Part shown: positions 16,958-26,003 of the stretch, piece after piece
Layout of the letters: every line of letters starts with the position of its first letter
How positions within the stretch are numbered: position 1 is the stretch's first letter
DNA from: Bacteriovoracaceae bacterium
GTDB taxonomy: Bacteria; Bdellovibrionota; Bacteriovoracia; Bacteriovoracales; Bacteriovoracaceae
Assembly (NCBI GenBank): GCA_947377285.1
Contig: CANCFT010000002.1
Location: forward strand, 62,001-126,000
Direction of reading: 5' to 3'
DNA length: 64,000 nt
The notes under the pieces: generated by a model
The model's input: the letters and a program-made list of their open reading frames with translations, nothing else
Databases searched by the model: none
What the model was told of the DNA's origin: nothing
Position numbers and translations under genes: made by a program

Positions 16958-19900
16958 TCGCAGGCCATTTCATCAATTTCAATTAAAGCACTAAGTAATC
17001 TTTCATAGTGAACTCTGTAACCTAAAAGACAAACACGGATGGCCAAATGACCATCGAGCATACACGATGATAAAAACAATGTCCCTTTCGTATTAATTTT
17101 TTTCATCAACTCTTTGGTAGCTTCATCGCCTTTTTTATGGGCAAAAGCTTGGATAGTTAATTCGGGAGAAGAAACGACCACTAAGTCTTTATTCTTTTTT
17201 AATTCTTCACAAAGCCAACTACTCAATTTTAATTTTTCTTCTAGATTTAAAATAAAAGGTGCTATTCCTAATGTTTTAATCGGTAACCAAACTCTGAGTC
17301 CTCGGTAATCACGCGATAGCTCTGGCGAAATATCAGCGTAATCATGGTCTCCCATAGTAGGCTTTGGAGGCATATATGAATCGTCTGAAATATAATCAAA
17401 AGACATATTATTGCCATCTTTAACTAATAAGCATCCTGTACCATAAGGAAGTGAAAGTGCTTTATGTGGATCTAGAGCAATTGAATCAGCACGTTCAATT
17501 CCTTTTAAAAGCTCTCTGCCTTTTTCAGTTAACATAAAAAGAGCGCCATATGCTCCATCTGCATGTAACCACAGATTTTCTTTTTGTGCGATATCCGCCA
17601 ACGTATTTATGTTATCAACGCTTCCTGTTTTTGTTGTCCCGACAGTTCCCACCAAGAAAAAGGGCAAGAGACCATTTGATCTATCTTTTGAAATCATCTC
17701 ATGAAGTGAATGCGAATCAATTTTATATTGAGTTGCTTTTACTAAGCGTAGATTTTCTTTTTTAAAGCCGAGCATAACCCAAGCTTTGGCCACACAATGA
17801 TGGGCTTCAGTAGACATGTATCCAGTCACTTTAGAATAGTCATGGCCTGCAATTTTATTTAAGCGGGCCATGATTAATGCATTCATTGTGGCCGAACTAC
17901 CACCAGTAGTTAAATAACCTAGCGCTAATTTTTCATCGTAACCCATTAGACTTATAAACCATTTGATCACTTCTTGCTCTAAGGCCACAAGTCCTGGGGC
18001 CATCATATAATGCCCAGAAAATGGATTGAGTGTTTGAGAAATTAATTGAGCAGTATTCGAAATTGCATTCCCACCACCTGCAACATAGGCCAGAAATCCA
18101 GGATGACCTGGAAGTTGAGATAATGGGGCCATCTCATGAAAGATTAGATTAAGTAGTGTTTGATAATTTTCTGGGCGCTCTGGAAAATTTTTAGTCATTT
18201 GATAGGGCAAAATAAAATCTTTTTTTAATCCATTTGTATTTGGATCATGAGCAGCCCCCATTGGAGACATGTTTTCAAAATTTTTCATGTAGTCTAGAAC
18301 TTGAACTTGGGTTTGATCGAGAAGAGATTTCATTTCTTCTTGATTCATCTCAAGAGGTTGATCTATTTTTTTCCACCAGTCACTCCCCTTTTGAATTTGG
18401 TCTAAAACATTTTGGCGTCGAGGATGAATATATTCAGCTGATTTTACAATTTTAGTAGAACCATTATCCATACTACCATCTAAAGTAGCCGCAATTCGAA
18501 ATCCACTGTGTTGATTAAAATGAGGTCTAAAATGAAAGCGAGAGTATTGACTTGCTTCAGTCCCTGTACTGATGAATGATCCACCTAAAATCATTTGGTG
18601 TTTGCCATCAAAACAAGGCGTAGAAAAATCGTCATAGAGAGAGTGAATTTGAAATTGGGGTAACGGATTAAACTGGTCTTCAACCCAATGCCAAGTATTT
18701 CCAGATAAAACTTCATTTACGTTCTGAGGTGTCGACCAAATAAAGTTAAAATTTGATTTAAACTCACTTAGATTTTTATAGTCGCTATAGTGTTTCGTCT
18801 GTAAAACTTCATCAATATCTTTGTGTCTGACACAATCATATTCTGCTTCAGTTAATAATCTGTAATGAAGTTTAATTTTTGATTTTTTTTGATCTTCGCT
18901 ATTTTTCCAATTTGTATAGGCAACTGCCTCATGAAAATTGACTTCAACCGGCCAATTCCAAGGCATTGGGATTATCTCAAAAATTGTCCGGAGTTCATAT
19001 TCATGTGAGCCTTCAGGCCCAACACCACACCAAAAAGTAGGTCTTTTGGTGTTTCTAAATTTTCTCCAAAACAATCCTTCTTCTCTCCAGAAATTATCAT
19101 TGACATAAGCTCCACTTGAGACAAATTCAAAATATTCACGGTTAGTTATTTGGTATTTTGTATATTGAAAATCTTGAATTTTTACAATTCGTTCTCCATA
19201 TTCGTTATCCCAGCCGAATGATGGAGTCGATTCTGATTTTCCAATTTTAACAGTTTTGCCAGATTCTTTAACCCAAGAATTTTCTAAGACAGAATTATCA
19301 TTGCGGCTGGGATGCATTGGCGCCCAATATTTTGGTGTTTCTACAAACTCAATTGGCAATTCACGGATTAACACACTTGATGTTTCGAAATGAATTTTTT
19401 CATGCTCCATTCCCATCCATAATGCCCACCAAGGTGAATGCATAAGTGGTTTAGGGCCATTTCTTGCTCTATCTAAAAAATCTAAATCTGGATGAGTTTT
19501 AATTGTTTCAGTTACTAAACTGTAGACTATTTTTCGGTATGAATGAACTGCTTCAACATTTGGCCACTCCATTTCATTTTTACTCATATCATCCCAAGAC
19601 ATTTCATCAACACCCGTTTCTAAAACTTTTTCTAAATAAAGATTGATAGGGTTGGGATAAAATCCAGCAAGGCGTAATTTATTTAAATAAAGTACGGCCG
19701 GGTGTCCGTAATAAAAAATTAATGGATGTCGAAGTCCGTGATAGGGAGGGCGCTTATAAACGTCTTCAGTTTTTAAACCTTGAAATAATATTTCAGTTAA
19801 AGTCCAAGAATTATTAAAATAGTCGAGAACATCTTGGCGAGAACAAATTTCTAAATTAAGCAGTGGAAGTGCTACTACACATTGGCGATTTTGATCAAAC

Positions 19901-20028
19901 CCTGGACAATTTTCAGGAGCAAGCCCCGTCCACCATCTTTCACCAAAATGATTTTTCAACTCAGGTAAATATTTTTTTTCGGCGCGAGCTTTAGTAAGAT
20001 TTGGATTTCTAGTAATTGAAACAGTCAT
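16951..20028 (-). CDS. ovoA: OvoA-type sulfoxide synthase fused to a PLP decarboxylase
   Basis: A 1025-residue two-part enzyme. The ATG at 20028 has GGAG about 8 bp upstream. Residues 1-230 form the DinB-like domain with HX3HXE (H209, H213, E215) and a further His near 109, the non-haem iron ligands. Residues about 262-513 form the FGE-sulfatase/EgtB-type domain ending in GGSFIS and FHFRPHFNQHSGFRIA. Together they match 5-histidylcysteine sulfoxide synthase (OvoA), which couples histidine and cysteine with oxygen. Canonical OvoA then carries a methyltransferase; here residues about 555-1025 are a group II PLP decarboxylase (TTGGSSATMNAL, HADGAYG, DPHKALSLPYGTG with K856). The reading frame is uninterrupted, so this is a real fusion. 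The product may be a decarboxylated thiol-imidazole. Confidence 0.88.
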   Translation of the reverse strand: MTVSITRNPNLTKARAEKKYLPELKNHFGERWWTGLAPENCPGFDQNRQCVVALPLLNLEICSRQDVLDYFNNSWTLTEILFQGLKTEDVYKRPPYHGLRHPLIFYYGHPAVLYLNKLRLAGFYPNPINLYLEKVLETGVDEMSWDDMSKNEMEWPNVEAVHSYRKIVYSLVTETIKTHPDLDFLDRARNGPKPLMHSPWWALWMGMEHEKIHFETSSVLIRELPIEFVETPKYWAPMHPSRNDNSVLENSWVKESGKTVKIGKSESTPSFGWDNEYGERIVKIQDFQYTKYQITNREYFEFVSSGAYVNDNFWREEGLFWRKFRNTKRPTFWCGVGPEGSHEYELRTIFEIIPMPWNWPVEVNFHEAVAYTNWKNSEDQKKSKIKLHYRLLTEAEYDCVRHKDIDEVLQTKHYSDYKNLSEFKSNFNFIWSTPQNVNEVLSGNTWHWVEDQFNPLPQFQIHSLYDDFSTPCFDGKHQMILGGSFISTGTEASQYSRFHFRPHFNQHSGFRIAATLDGSMDNGSTKIVKSAEYIHPRRQNVLDQIQKGSDWWKKIDQPLEMNQEEMKSLLDQTQVQVLDYMKNFENMSPMGAAHDPNTNGLKKDFILPYQMTKNFPERPENYQTLLNLIFHEMAPLSQLPGHPGFLAYVAGGGNAISNTAQLISQTLNPFSGHYMMAPGLVALEQEVIKWFISLMGYDEKLALGYLTTGGSSATMNALIMARLNKIAGHDYSKVTGYMSTEAHHCVAKAWVMLGFKKENLRLVKATQYKIDSHSLHEMISKDRSNGLLPFFLVGTVGTTKTGSVDNINTLADIAQKENLWLHADGAYGALFMLTEKGRELLKGIERADSIALDPHKALSLPYGTGCLLVKDGNNMSFDYISDDSYMPPKPTMGDHDYADISPELSRDYRGLRVWLPIKTLGIAPFILNLEEKLKLSSWLCEELKKNKDLVVVSSPELTIQAFAHKKGDEATKELMKKINTKGTLFLSSCMLDGHLAIRVCLLGYRVHYERLLSALIEIDEMACEC

Positions 20029-20144
20029 AGGTTTTCTCCAACAATGATCCAATAATTATCAATCATTCCTAGCGATTTGTCATGGGTGACTTGCTCTAAA
20101 ACTCTACTTGTATAAGCATTGTTGACTAAAACATTCCAGATCTT

Positions 20145-20171
20145 TTAACATCAATAAACTAGGATTATAAT
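20145..20171 (+). promoter_or_regulatory. Predicted promoter of the alcohol dehydrogenase gene
   Basis: A perfect TATAAT at 20166-20171 has TTAACA 15 bp upstream (20145-20150). The start codon lies 37 bp further down, with AAGGAG just before it. The region 20029-20207 otherwise shows only divergent leader sequence. Prediction from consensus similarity. Confidence 0.45.
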
Positions 20172-20207
20172 AGACTTGTTTTTACTTCACGCTGATAAGG
20201 AGACTTT

Positions 20208-21254
20208 ATGATAAACACTTCTGGATACGCTGCTTTTAAATCAAGCGGTCAACTTGCACCCTTTGAATTTAAAAGAAGAGAATTAAAACCAAATGATATC
20301 CTAATTGAGATTGATTTTTGTGGAGTTTGTCATTCTGATATTCACCAAGTCAAAAATGAATGGGGAAACGCCGAATACCCAATGGTTCCTGGCCATGAAA
20401 TAGTAGGTCATATTACTAAAATTGGCACTGCCGTAAAAAAATTTAGTGTCGGCGATCTTGCTGGAGTCGGTTGCCTCGTTGATTCATGCCGAACTTGCTC
20501 TAATTGCCAAGAAGGTTTTCAGCAATTTTGTTTAAATGGGTCTGTTGGTACCTATAATAGTTTAGAAAAAGATGGTGAGACCCGAACCTTTGGTGGTTAT
20601 TCAAAATGTATTGTCGTCGATCAAGATTTTGCCTTAATCATCCCTAAAAATTTAGACTTAAAAACGGTAGCCCCTCTATTATGTGCAGGAATTACAACTT
20701 ATTCTCCCCTTCGTCATTGGGGAGTTGGCCCAGGCCAAAAAGTTGGTGTCGTGGGTCTTGGTGGACTTGGACATATGGCCGTAAAATTTGCTCATTCCTT
20801 TGGAGCTCATGTCACAGTTTTTACACGTTCTGAAAATAAAAAAGCTGATGCACTAAAACTAGGTGCAGACGAAGTTGCACTAACTAATGACCCTCAAAAA
20901 GTTCTCGCAGATCACGCTGGAAAATTTGATTTTATTCTAGATACTGTTTCAGCACCCCATGATCTCAATCTTTATCTGCAACTACTTAAACGCGATGGAA
21001 AAATGGTCTTAGTTGGCCTGCCAGAAATTCCACCTAATATTGAAGTGGGTAATCTTATTTTTGGAAGAAAAACTTTAGCAGGCTCACTTATCGGTGGAAT
21101 CCCAGAAACTCAAGAGATGCTATATTACTGTGGAGTAAATAATATTGGATGCGATATTGAATTAATTCATCCAAGTAAGATCAATGTAGCTTTTGAAAGA
21201 ACTCTTAATAGTGATGTGAAATACCGTTTTGTTTTAGATATGAAAGCTATTTAA
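20208..21254 (+). CDS. Zinc-dependent NADP(H) alcohol dehydrogenase (YahK/cinnamyl-alcohol type)
   Basis: A 348-residue medium-chain dehydrogenase. Catalytic zinc ligands are visible in CGVCHSDIH near 38-46 and GHEIVG near 63; the structural zinc site is the four-Cys group CRTCSNCQEGFQQFC near 95-109. The cofactor fold has GLGGLGHMAVKFA near 181-193, and the following TVFTRS, without an acidic residue at the strand end, favours NADPH. It closely resembles YahK and cinnamyl alcohol dehydrogenase-like aldehyde reductases, which reduce a wide range of aldehydes in the cytoplasm. It has its own promoter and a strong AAGGAG site, is divergent from the ovoA fusion gene, and overlaps the AlkD-like gene tail to tail by 8 bp. 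Confidence 0.92.
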   Translation: MINTSGYAAFKSSGQLAPFEFKRRELKPNDILIEIDFCGVCHSDIHQVKNEWGNAEYPMVPGHEIVGHITKIGTAVKKFSVGDLAGVGCLVDSCRTCSNCQEGFQQFCLNGSVGTYNSLEKDGETRTFGGYSKCIVVDQDFALIIPKNLDLKTVAPLLCAGITTYSPLRHWGVGPGQKVGVVGLGGLGHMAVKFAHSFGAHVTVFTRSENKKADALKLGADEVALTNDPQKVLADHAGKFDFILDTVSAPHDLNLYLQLLKRDGKMVLVGLPEIPPNIEVGNLIFGRKTLAGSLIGGIPETQEMLYYCGVNNIGCDIELIHPSKINVAFERTLNSDVKYRFVLDMKAI

Positions 21255-22374
21255 ATTTTAATGTGAAGGAGTGTGGCTTTTGGCCCACTCCATTTATTTT
21301 ACAATTCCAATATTGTATACCTTCATAATACACTCTGGTCGTTACTTTTTTTAATGGTATGGCAAATTCTATTTCTTTGATTTCCTGAGGATTAAGTGAA
21401 ACTTTTTTGCCTTTAAACACTTTAATACTATGTGATTTATTTAATTTTAATAAATGCATGTCATGGTCAATAATAACTAATGCTGATTTTTTTGAGGCAT
21501 TTTTAATGGAGATAACAACTTTTAAACTTTGACCTAAAAATATCTTCGAATTTTTTATTTCTGACTTGAGAAGTTTAATCACAGATTGATTTACTCCATG
21601 AAGTACAAAAGCTTTTGGATGTCCTTTTTTAATTAATGTGCGGCTGGCATGTTTGATTATCCATTGGATATTCTCAGATTGAATTTTATTTTTATTTTTA
21701 TTTAAACCTTTAGACCAATTCACTAATTTATCTATGACAAAATCTGGATGATTTTTTGAATGATCATTAATATGGTTGGCGACTGATTTTCTGACATAAT
21801 CAGATTCATCCAATTTTAATTTTTCAAGAATATTCCATGTTAATTTAGGATTTTCAGCAAACATAATTAATTTTTGGCCCCAAGGCAAAAGCGGTCTAGA
21901 TCCTTCAGAGACTAATCTTCTTACATGTTCATTTTCATCCATGGCCCATTTATTAAAAATATCAAGTGTGCGAGTGTGGTCTTTGATAAAAAAAGCCCTT
22001 ACTGCAAATTCGCTGGTAAATACCTTGGTCATTTCTTTTAGGGCATCCATAGATTGATCAAATTCATCAAGGCCGTAGACACTAACAAAATGTGCAAGAG
22101 GCCAAACTTCAAAATGTAGTAAGCCAATTTTGTCCTTTTCATTACTTTTTAACGCCTTTACAAGAATAGGAAGTATTTTTTTCATTTCAATGGGTAAATG
22201 TTGGTGCATTCTTTCTGCCAAAAAAGCTACGCGGCTTTTAAGTTCTAAAGGAGCTAAGCCCTTTTCCATACCTTTTAAAAATGAGACTGTATCAAAATGT
22301 GAGTAACTTCTAAGAATGGCTTTTGAAATTTTTTGTGCAGTTTTGACATTGAATTGATTTTTAAATGGTTCCAT
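21247..22374 (-). CDS. AlkD-like DNA alkylation repair protein
   Basis: A 375-residue protein of the DNA alkylation repair (AlkD/AlkC) superfamily, built of HEAT-like helical repeats. Recognisable segments are KNEKDKIGLLHFEVWPLAHFVSVYGL, FAVRAFFIKD, MDENEHVRRLVSEGSRPLLPWG and DESDYVRKSVANHINDHSKNHP, which are typical of AlkD-type proteins. These are DNA glycosylases that excise N3- and N7-alkylpurines without base flipping. The C-terminal 100 residues look beta-rich and resemble the extension of the AlkC-like group. The gene is monocistronic and divergent from the Cys-cluster gene at 22440. Confidence 0.85.
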   Translation of the reverse strand: MEPFKNQFNVKTAQKISKAILRSYSHFDTVSFLKGMEKGLAPLELKSRVAFLAERMHQHLPIEMKKILPILVKALKSNEKDKIGLLHFEVWPLAHFVSVYGLDEFDQSMDALKEMTKVFTSEFAVRAFFIKDHTRTLDIFNKWAMDENEHVRRLVSEGSRPLLPWGQKLIMFAENPKLTWNILEKLKLDESDYVRKSVANHINDHSKNHPDFVIDKLVNWSKGLNKNKNKIQSENIQWIIKHASRTLIKKGHPKAFVLHGVNQSVIKLLKSEIKNSKIFLGQSLKVVISIKNASKKSALVIIDHDMHLLKLNKSHSIKVFKGKKVSLNPQEIKEIEFAIPLKKVTTRVYYEGIQYWNCKINGVGQKPHSFTLKFK

Positions 22375-22439
22375 AATTTTCAGTCTAATTCATCTTCTTC
22401 TGACTTTCAATATTCACTTGAGTAGATTAAAATCATTTG

Positions 22440-23039
22440 ATGACAAAGATTAGCCAACTAAGCCAAATTCTCTATAAACAAAATTCGATTCCACCTGGGA
22501 AAAATCGGCGCGAATTAATGATTGTGGATATGCAAAAGTTAAATACACAAAAAATTCATTGCTTTAATTGTACTGGAACATGTTGTACTTATAGTGCTAA
22601 CTCTATGCAAATAACTCCCATAGAAGCTTTTGAGATCATACTCTCCCTTGAAGTTACAAATGAAAATCTGTTAGAAATTAAAACAAAATTATTACAAAAC
22701 ATTAAAGATTATCGACTAGACCACGAAATATTTCTCGGCAAAAAGAATATTTCTCACCTGCGAAAAACTTATACATGCCCTTTTTTTACTCCTGGTTCAA
22801 AAGGGTGCACAATCAAAAAAGATTTAAAACCCTATGGATGTTTGGGTTTTAATCCTCGTATTGAAAATGATAACGGTGGCCTTTGCACAAGCAATACGGA
22901 AATTCTGGAAGTGAGACAATCACAATTTAGAGACCTTGAACTTTGGGCCAATAATTACCTAAAAAAAGAATTTAATCTCGATTGGGAAAAATGTGAAATT
23001 CCTAAAGCCGTATTGTTACTTTTAGAAAAAATGTTTTAA
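22440..23039 (+). CDS. YkgJ-family cysteine cluster protein
   Basis: A 199-residue cytoplasmic protein with the YkgJ (PF03692) pattern of clustered cysteines: CFNCTGTCC in the N-terminal third, and CPFF, KGCTIK, GCLGF and GLCTSN later. Family members bind a metal, probably zinc or an iron-sulfur cluster. Some relatives (FliB) methylate flagellin lysines, but no general function is known. The ATG at 22440 is used; a TTG three bases upstream is the alternative. The MFS transporter gene starts 15 bp downstream, so the two form a pair. Confidence 0.85.
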   Translation: MTKISQLSQILYKQNSIPPGKNRRELMIVDMQKLNTQKIHCFNCTGTCCTYSANSMQITPIEAFEIILSLEVTNENLLEIKTKLLQNIKDYRLDHEIFLGKKNISHLRKTYTCPFFTPGSKGCTIKKDLKPYGCLGFNPRIENDNGGLCTSNTEILEVRQSQFRDLELWANNYLKKEFNLDWEKCEIPKAVLLLLEKMF

Positions 23040-23054
23040 GGAATACCAGACTCT

Positions 23055-24254
23055 ATGAATTTAAAAAATAATGCCGCCCTACTTACTGTTTTGCTAATTG
23101 TTTTTGTAGATATTCTCGGCTTTACTATCATGATTCCACTTCTCCCTTTTTATGCAGAAAGCTTGGGCGCATCTGCTTTTACAGTTGGGATGCTTTCATC
23201 TGTTTATGGTCTATGTTCTTTGATTTCTGGACCCATTCTAGGTGAACTCTCTGATCGGTATGGAAGAAGAAAGATATTGCTCTTAAGCCAAGTTGGAACT
23301 TGTATTGGCTTTATCATTATGGCCATGTCCAAAATCTTATGGGTTGTTTTTCTGTCTCGAATTATTGACGGAATTACAGCTGGAAATATGACTGTTGCCC
23401 AGGCCTATATTTCTGACGTCACAGCTCCAAAAGACCGAACGAGGGCCATGGGAATGATTGGTGCTTCTTTTGGGTTGGGGTTTATTTTGGGCCCTGCCAT
23501 TTCAGGATTATTAGTCCAATTTGGTCATGCTGCTCCCATTTGGGCCTCTGCCTTTTTATCTTTTTTAAGTATCGTAGGAACAATCTTTTTTTTAAAAGAT
23601 GTTTTGGTGCCTCTTGAAAGTAAAAATAAAAAAGGAGTCAAAGAAAAACTTAAAAGTTATCTAGGACTACTTAATACTCCAGTGTTGAAAGAATGCTTTA
23701 GTGTGTTTTTTATTTTTTCAATCAGTTTTTCACTTTATATGTCAGGTTTTGCTCTTTACTGTGAAAGGGCGCTAGTGTGGCAAGGGCATCCTTTTACAGC
23801 TAAAGAAGTCGGTATACTTCTGTCTTATTTAGGAATTATTTCTTTAATTATTCAATTATTTATTATGGGTCCTTTAGTCATTAAATTAGGTGAAATCAAA
23901 ATAATGCTGCTTGGATTTTCTTCAACGGCCATCGCCTTAATTGTCATGGGATTTTCTCCAGTACTTTCAATTTTTTTTCTAGGTATATCTATTAACACTT
24001 TTGGCAACGCTATTTTAAGACCGGCCATTGCGGGACTTCTTTCACAAAATGCAAGCCCTGCCCATCAAGGTTTAGTTTTTGGACTTAATCAGACACTTAT
24101 GTCTGTTGCTCAAATAATTTGTCCACTCGTTAGTGGATATTTTTTAGCTAACAATTGGACACTGCCTTGGTGTTTACTTATCTCAGGATTTTCAATTATT
24201 GGATTATTAGTTGGATCTCTTGCTTCAAAAAAAATACATTTAAAAAGTACTTAA
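23055..24254 (+). CDS. MFS exporter of the TetA-like (DHA1) group
   Basis: A 399-residue inner-membrane transporter with twelve predicted helices. The N-terminus LIVFVDILGFTIMIPLLPFYAE and the loop GELSDRYGRRKILLLSQ carry the DHA1 hallmark: motif A with the GxxSDRxGRR pattern. A later ILGPAISGLL segment fits motif C of proton antiporters. This group exports tetracyclines and other small drugs in exchange for protons; the substrate here is not known. It is coupled to the upstream ykgJ-like gene with a 15-bp gap. A 114-bp intergenic region follows. Confidence 0.9.
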   Translation: MNLKNNAALLTVLLIVFVDILGFTIMIPLLPFYAESLGASAFTVGMLSSVYGLCSLISGPILGELSDRYGRRKILLLSQVGTCIGFIIMAMSKILWVVFLSRIIDGITAGNMTVAQAYISDVTAPKDRTRAMGMIGASFGLGFILGPAISGLLVQFGHAAPIWASAFLSFLSIVGTIFFLKDVLVPLESKNKKGVKEKLKSYLGLLNTPVLKECFSVFFIFSISFSLYMSGFALYCERALVWQGHPFTAKEVGILLSYLGIISLIIQLFIMGPLVIKLGEIKIMLLGFSSTAIALIVMGFSPVLSIFFLGISINTFGNAILRPAIAGLLSQNASPAHQGLVFGLNQTLMSVAQIICPLVSGYFLANNWTLPWCLLISGFSIIGLLVGSLASKKIHLKST

Positions 24255-24368
24255 AAAATTAAGAAAATCGAAGTTATTCATAAGTTTTAAGTATTATTTA
24301 AAATCTAAAATTCAAGGCAATATTATCTCTTTACTACTCAACTAAGCATTTAAAGGGGTGAATAAATA

Positions 24369-24710
24369 ATGAAAATCGAAGATCCAAAAAATACAGCAAG
24401 AGGTTTATTAAAAGTGGCCATTGATAATTTTAAACAAGCAGAACTTGAAGGAGCAGAAGTTCTTGCACCAGTGACTTATCGATGGGCAAAAACAAAAATA
24501 TATGATTCGAAAAAGATTATTCTCTCTCCCAATTCATCTCAATTAACAAAGCAAGTAGCCGTTGATGATGCTAGTGCTGCATCTGCTCAGCTTCTCAGTG
24601 CAATTCACCGCCAAGCCAGTAAACATGATTTAGATTTTTCTATGACTCAGGAGCTTTTTGAAAAGGAGGCCATAAGTATTCTGGATAACGAAGGTGGACC
24701 AGTCGCCTAA
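24369..24710 (+). CDS. DUF4398-like soluble hypothetical protein
   Basis: A 113-residue protein without signal peptide. The segment AIDNFKQAELEGAEVLAPVTYRWAKTKI resembles DUF4398 repeats, in which an Ala/Glu-rich helix is followed by a P-x-x-x-x-x-A-K motif. Such repeats are normally found in lipoproteins with OmpA domains, as in the protein at 43234. Here the domain would be cytoplasmic and stands alone. The ATG at 24369 lies close after AAGGGGTG. The EamA transporter gene starts 22 bp after its stop, so these may be cotranscribed. Confidence 0.55.
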   Translation: MKIEDPKNTARGLLKVAIDNFKQAELEGAEVLAPVTYRWAKTKIYDSKKIILSPNSSQLTKQVAVDDASAASAQLLSAIHRQASKHDLDFSMTQELFEKEAISILDNEGGPVA

Positions 24711-24732
24711 TTTCTTGATATGATCTTTTTCA

Positions 24733-25620
24733 ATGAATATTACCCAGCGCCAAGTCGGTTTTTTCCAAATTATACTCTCTGGAGTCTGTTTTGGCTTTTT
24801 AGGCTATTTCGGAAAAATAGCTTACCTCCGTGGACTCTCCCCTGGAGAGCTGCTGAGTATGCGCTATTTACTATCAGCAATAATGACTGGGTTAATTATT
24901 CTAGTAACCAATCCCAAGTCATTTCTCTTGATCAATTCATGTGAAATAATTTGTTCATTACTTCTTGGAATTTTTGGATACGCACTTTTTTCAAGTTTTT
25001 ATTTTATGGCACTCACTAAACTCTCAGCTTCATTGACGGTACTCCTCCTTTATACTTATCCAGTCATGGTCACCATTTTATCCCATTTTTTTCTCAAAGA
25101 AAAAATTGGAAAAAGAGGAGTCATTGCCTTAATTGTCGTCAGTATTGGATTGATTGGATTAGTTTGGGGAGAATTTTATTCAAGTAAGCCACTTTATCTT
25201 TTATTTGGATTAAGCGCCGCATTTTTTTATGCTCTTTATATTCTCTTATCAAGAAAATATTTAAGTCGATCTCCCACCTTGCCAACTTCTTTTTTTGTAC
25301 AATTAGGGGCCGGTGTTGTACTAACTCTAATCAATTTTTATGGAAAGCCTAATCACTTCAGTGAACTTTTTATTCACAATTATCAATTTCTATTAAGCAT
25401 GTCTTTTTTATGCTCATTAATGGCCATGACTTTATTTCTAGCAGGACTTCAAAAGATTCCGTCATCCGAAGCTTCGATACTCAGTACAACTGAACCAATA
25501 TCAGGGGTAATCTTGGCAGTCACTCTTTTAGGTGAATCCATTCAGTTTATCCAAATCATTGGAGGAGTCATGATATTGATTGGAATGATTTTAATTGCCA
25601 CAAAAAAGGAGCTCAATTGA
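24733..25620 (+). CDS. EamA/DMT-family permease
   Basis: A 295-residue inner-membrane protein with ten hydrophobic helices in two EamA-type halves. The second half has the typical SSEASILSTTEPISGVILAV segment, and YTYPVMVTILSHFFLKEK in the first half is equally characteristic. Members export amino acids, nucleobases or other small metabolites. The stop overlaps the TTG start of the second YkgJ-like gene by 4 bp (TTGA), implying translational coupling. The substrate is unknown. Confidence 0.88.
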   Translation: MNITQRQVGFFQIILSGVCFGFLGYFGKIAYLRGLSPGELLSMRYLLSAIMTGLIILVTNPKSFLLINSCEIICSLLLGIFGYALFSSFYFMALTKLSASLTVLLLYTYPVMVTILSHFFLKEKIGKRGVIALIVVSIGLIGLVWGEFYSSKPLYLLFGLSAAFFYALYILLSRKYLSRSPTLPTSFFVQLGAGVVLTLINFYGKPNHFSELFIHNYQFLLSMSFLCSLMAMTLFLAGLQKIPSSEASILSTTEPISGVILAVTLLGESIQFIQIIGGVMILIGMILIATKKELN

Positions 25621-26003
25621 AAAGTAAAAATATCCAAGAACATTTAAACAATCTACTTCTTTGGACAAAATATAAAAACGGACTTTGTGAAAGTTGTGCA
25701 GGCCTTTGCTGCTATATGCCTGTTGAAGTGAAAATAAGTGACCTCATACGATTATCCATCTTAGATGAATTTCATTTGGAGCTAAGTCCTAGAGAGCAAA
25801 TTAAAGATGCTCTCAAGCACCCAGGTATAGCGCGTTTTACTCCAAGCAGCGAAAAATTTACCTTGAAACAAAAGCCTGATGGGTCGTGTTTCTTTCTCGA
25901 TGCAGAAAAGAAATGCACTCAGTACAATGATCGTCCTGATACGTGTAGAAATCACCCTCAAATAGGACCAAGGCCGGGCTTTTGTGCTTATATGAAGAAG
26001 TAA
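25617..26003 (+). CDS. Short YkgJ-family cysteine cluster protein
   Basis: A 128-residue protein with clustered cysteines: CESCAGLCC near residue 23 and CFFLDAEKKCTQYNDRPDTCRNHP near 83-106, with one more Cys at the end (GFCAY). This matches the CxxCx3CC plus C-x8-C-x9-C pattern of the YkgJ family. The start is a TTG overlapping the EamA stop by 4 bp; no alternative start is nearby and the coupling makes it credible. As at 22440-24254, a Cys-cluster gene is paired directly with a transporter gene. The last 146 bp are overlapped by a reverse-strand frame. Confidence 0.82.
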   Translation: MKSKNIQEHLNNLLLWTKYKNGLCESCAGLCCYMPVEVKISDLIRLSILDEFHLELSPREQIKDALKHPGIARFTPSSEKFTLKQKPDGSCFFLDAEKKCTQYNDRPDTCRNHPQIGPRPGFCAYMKK

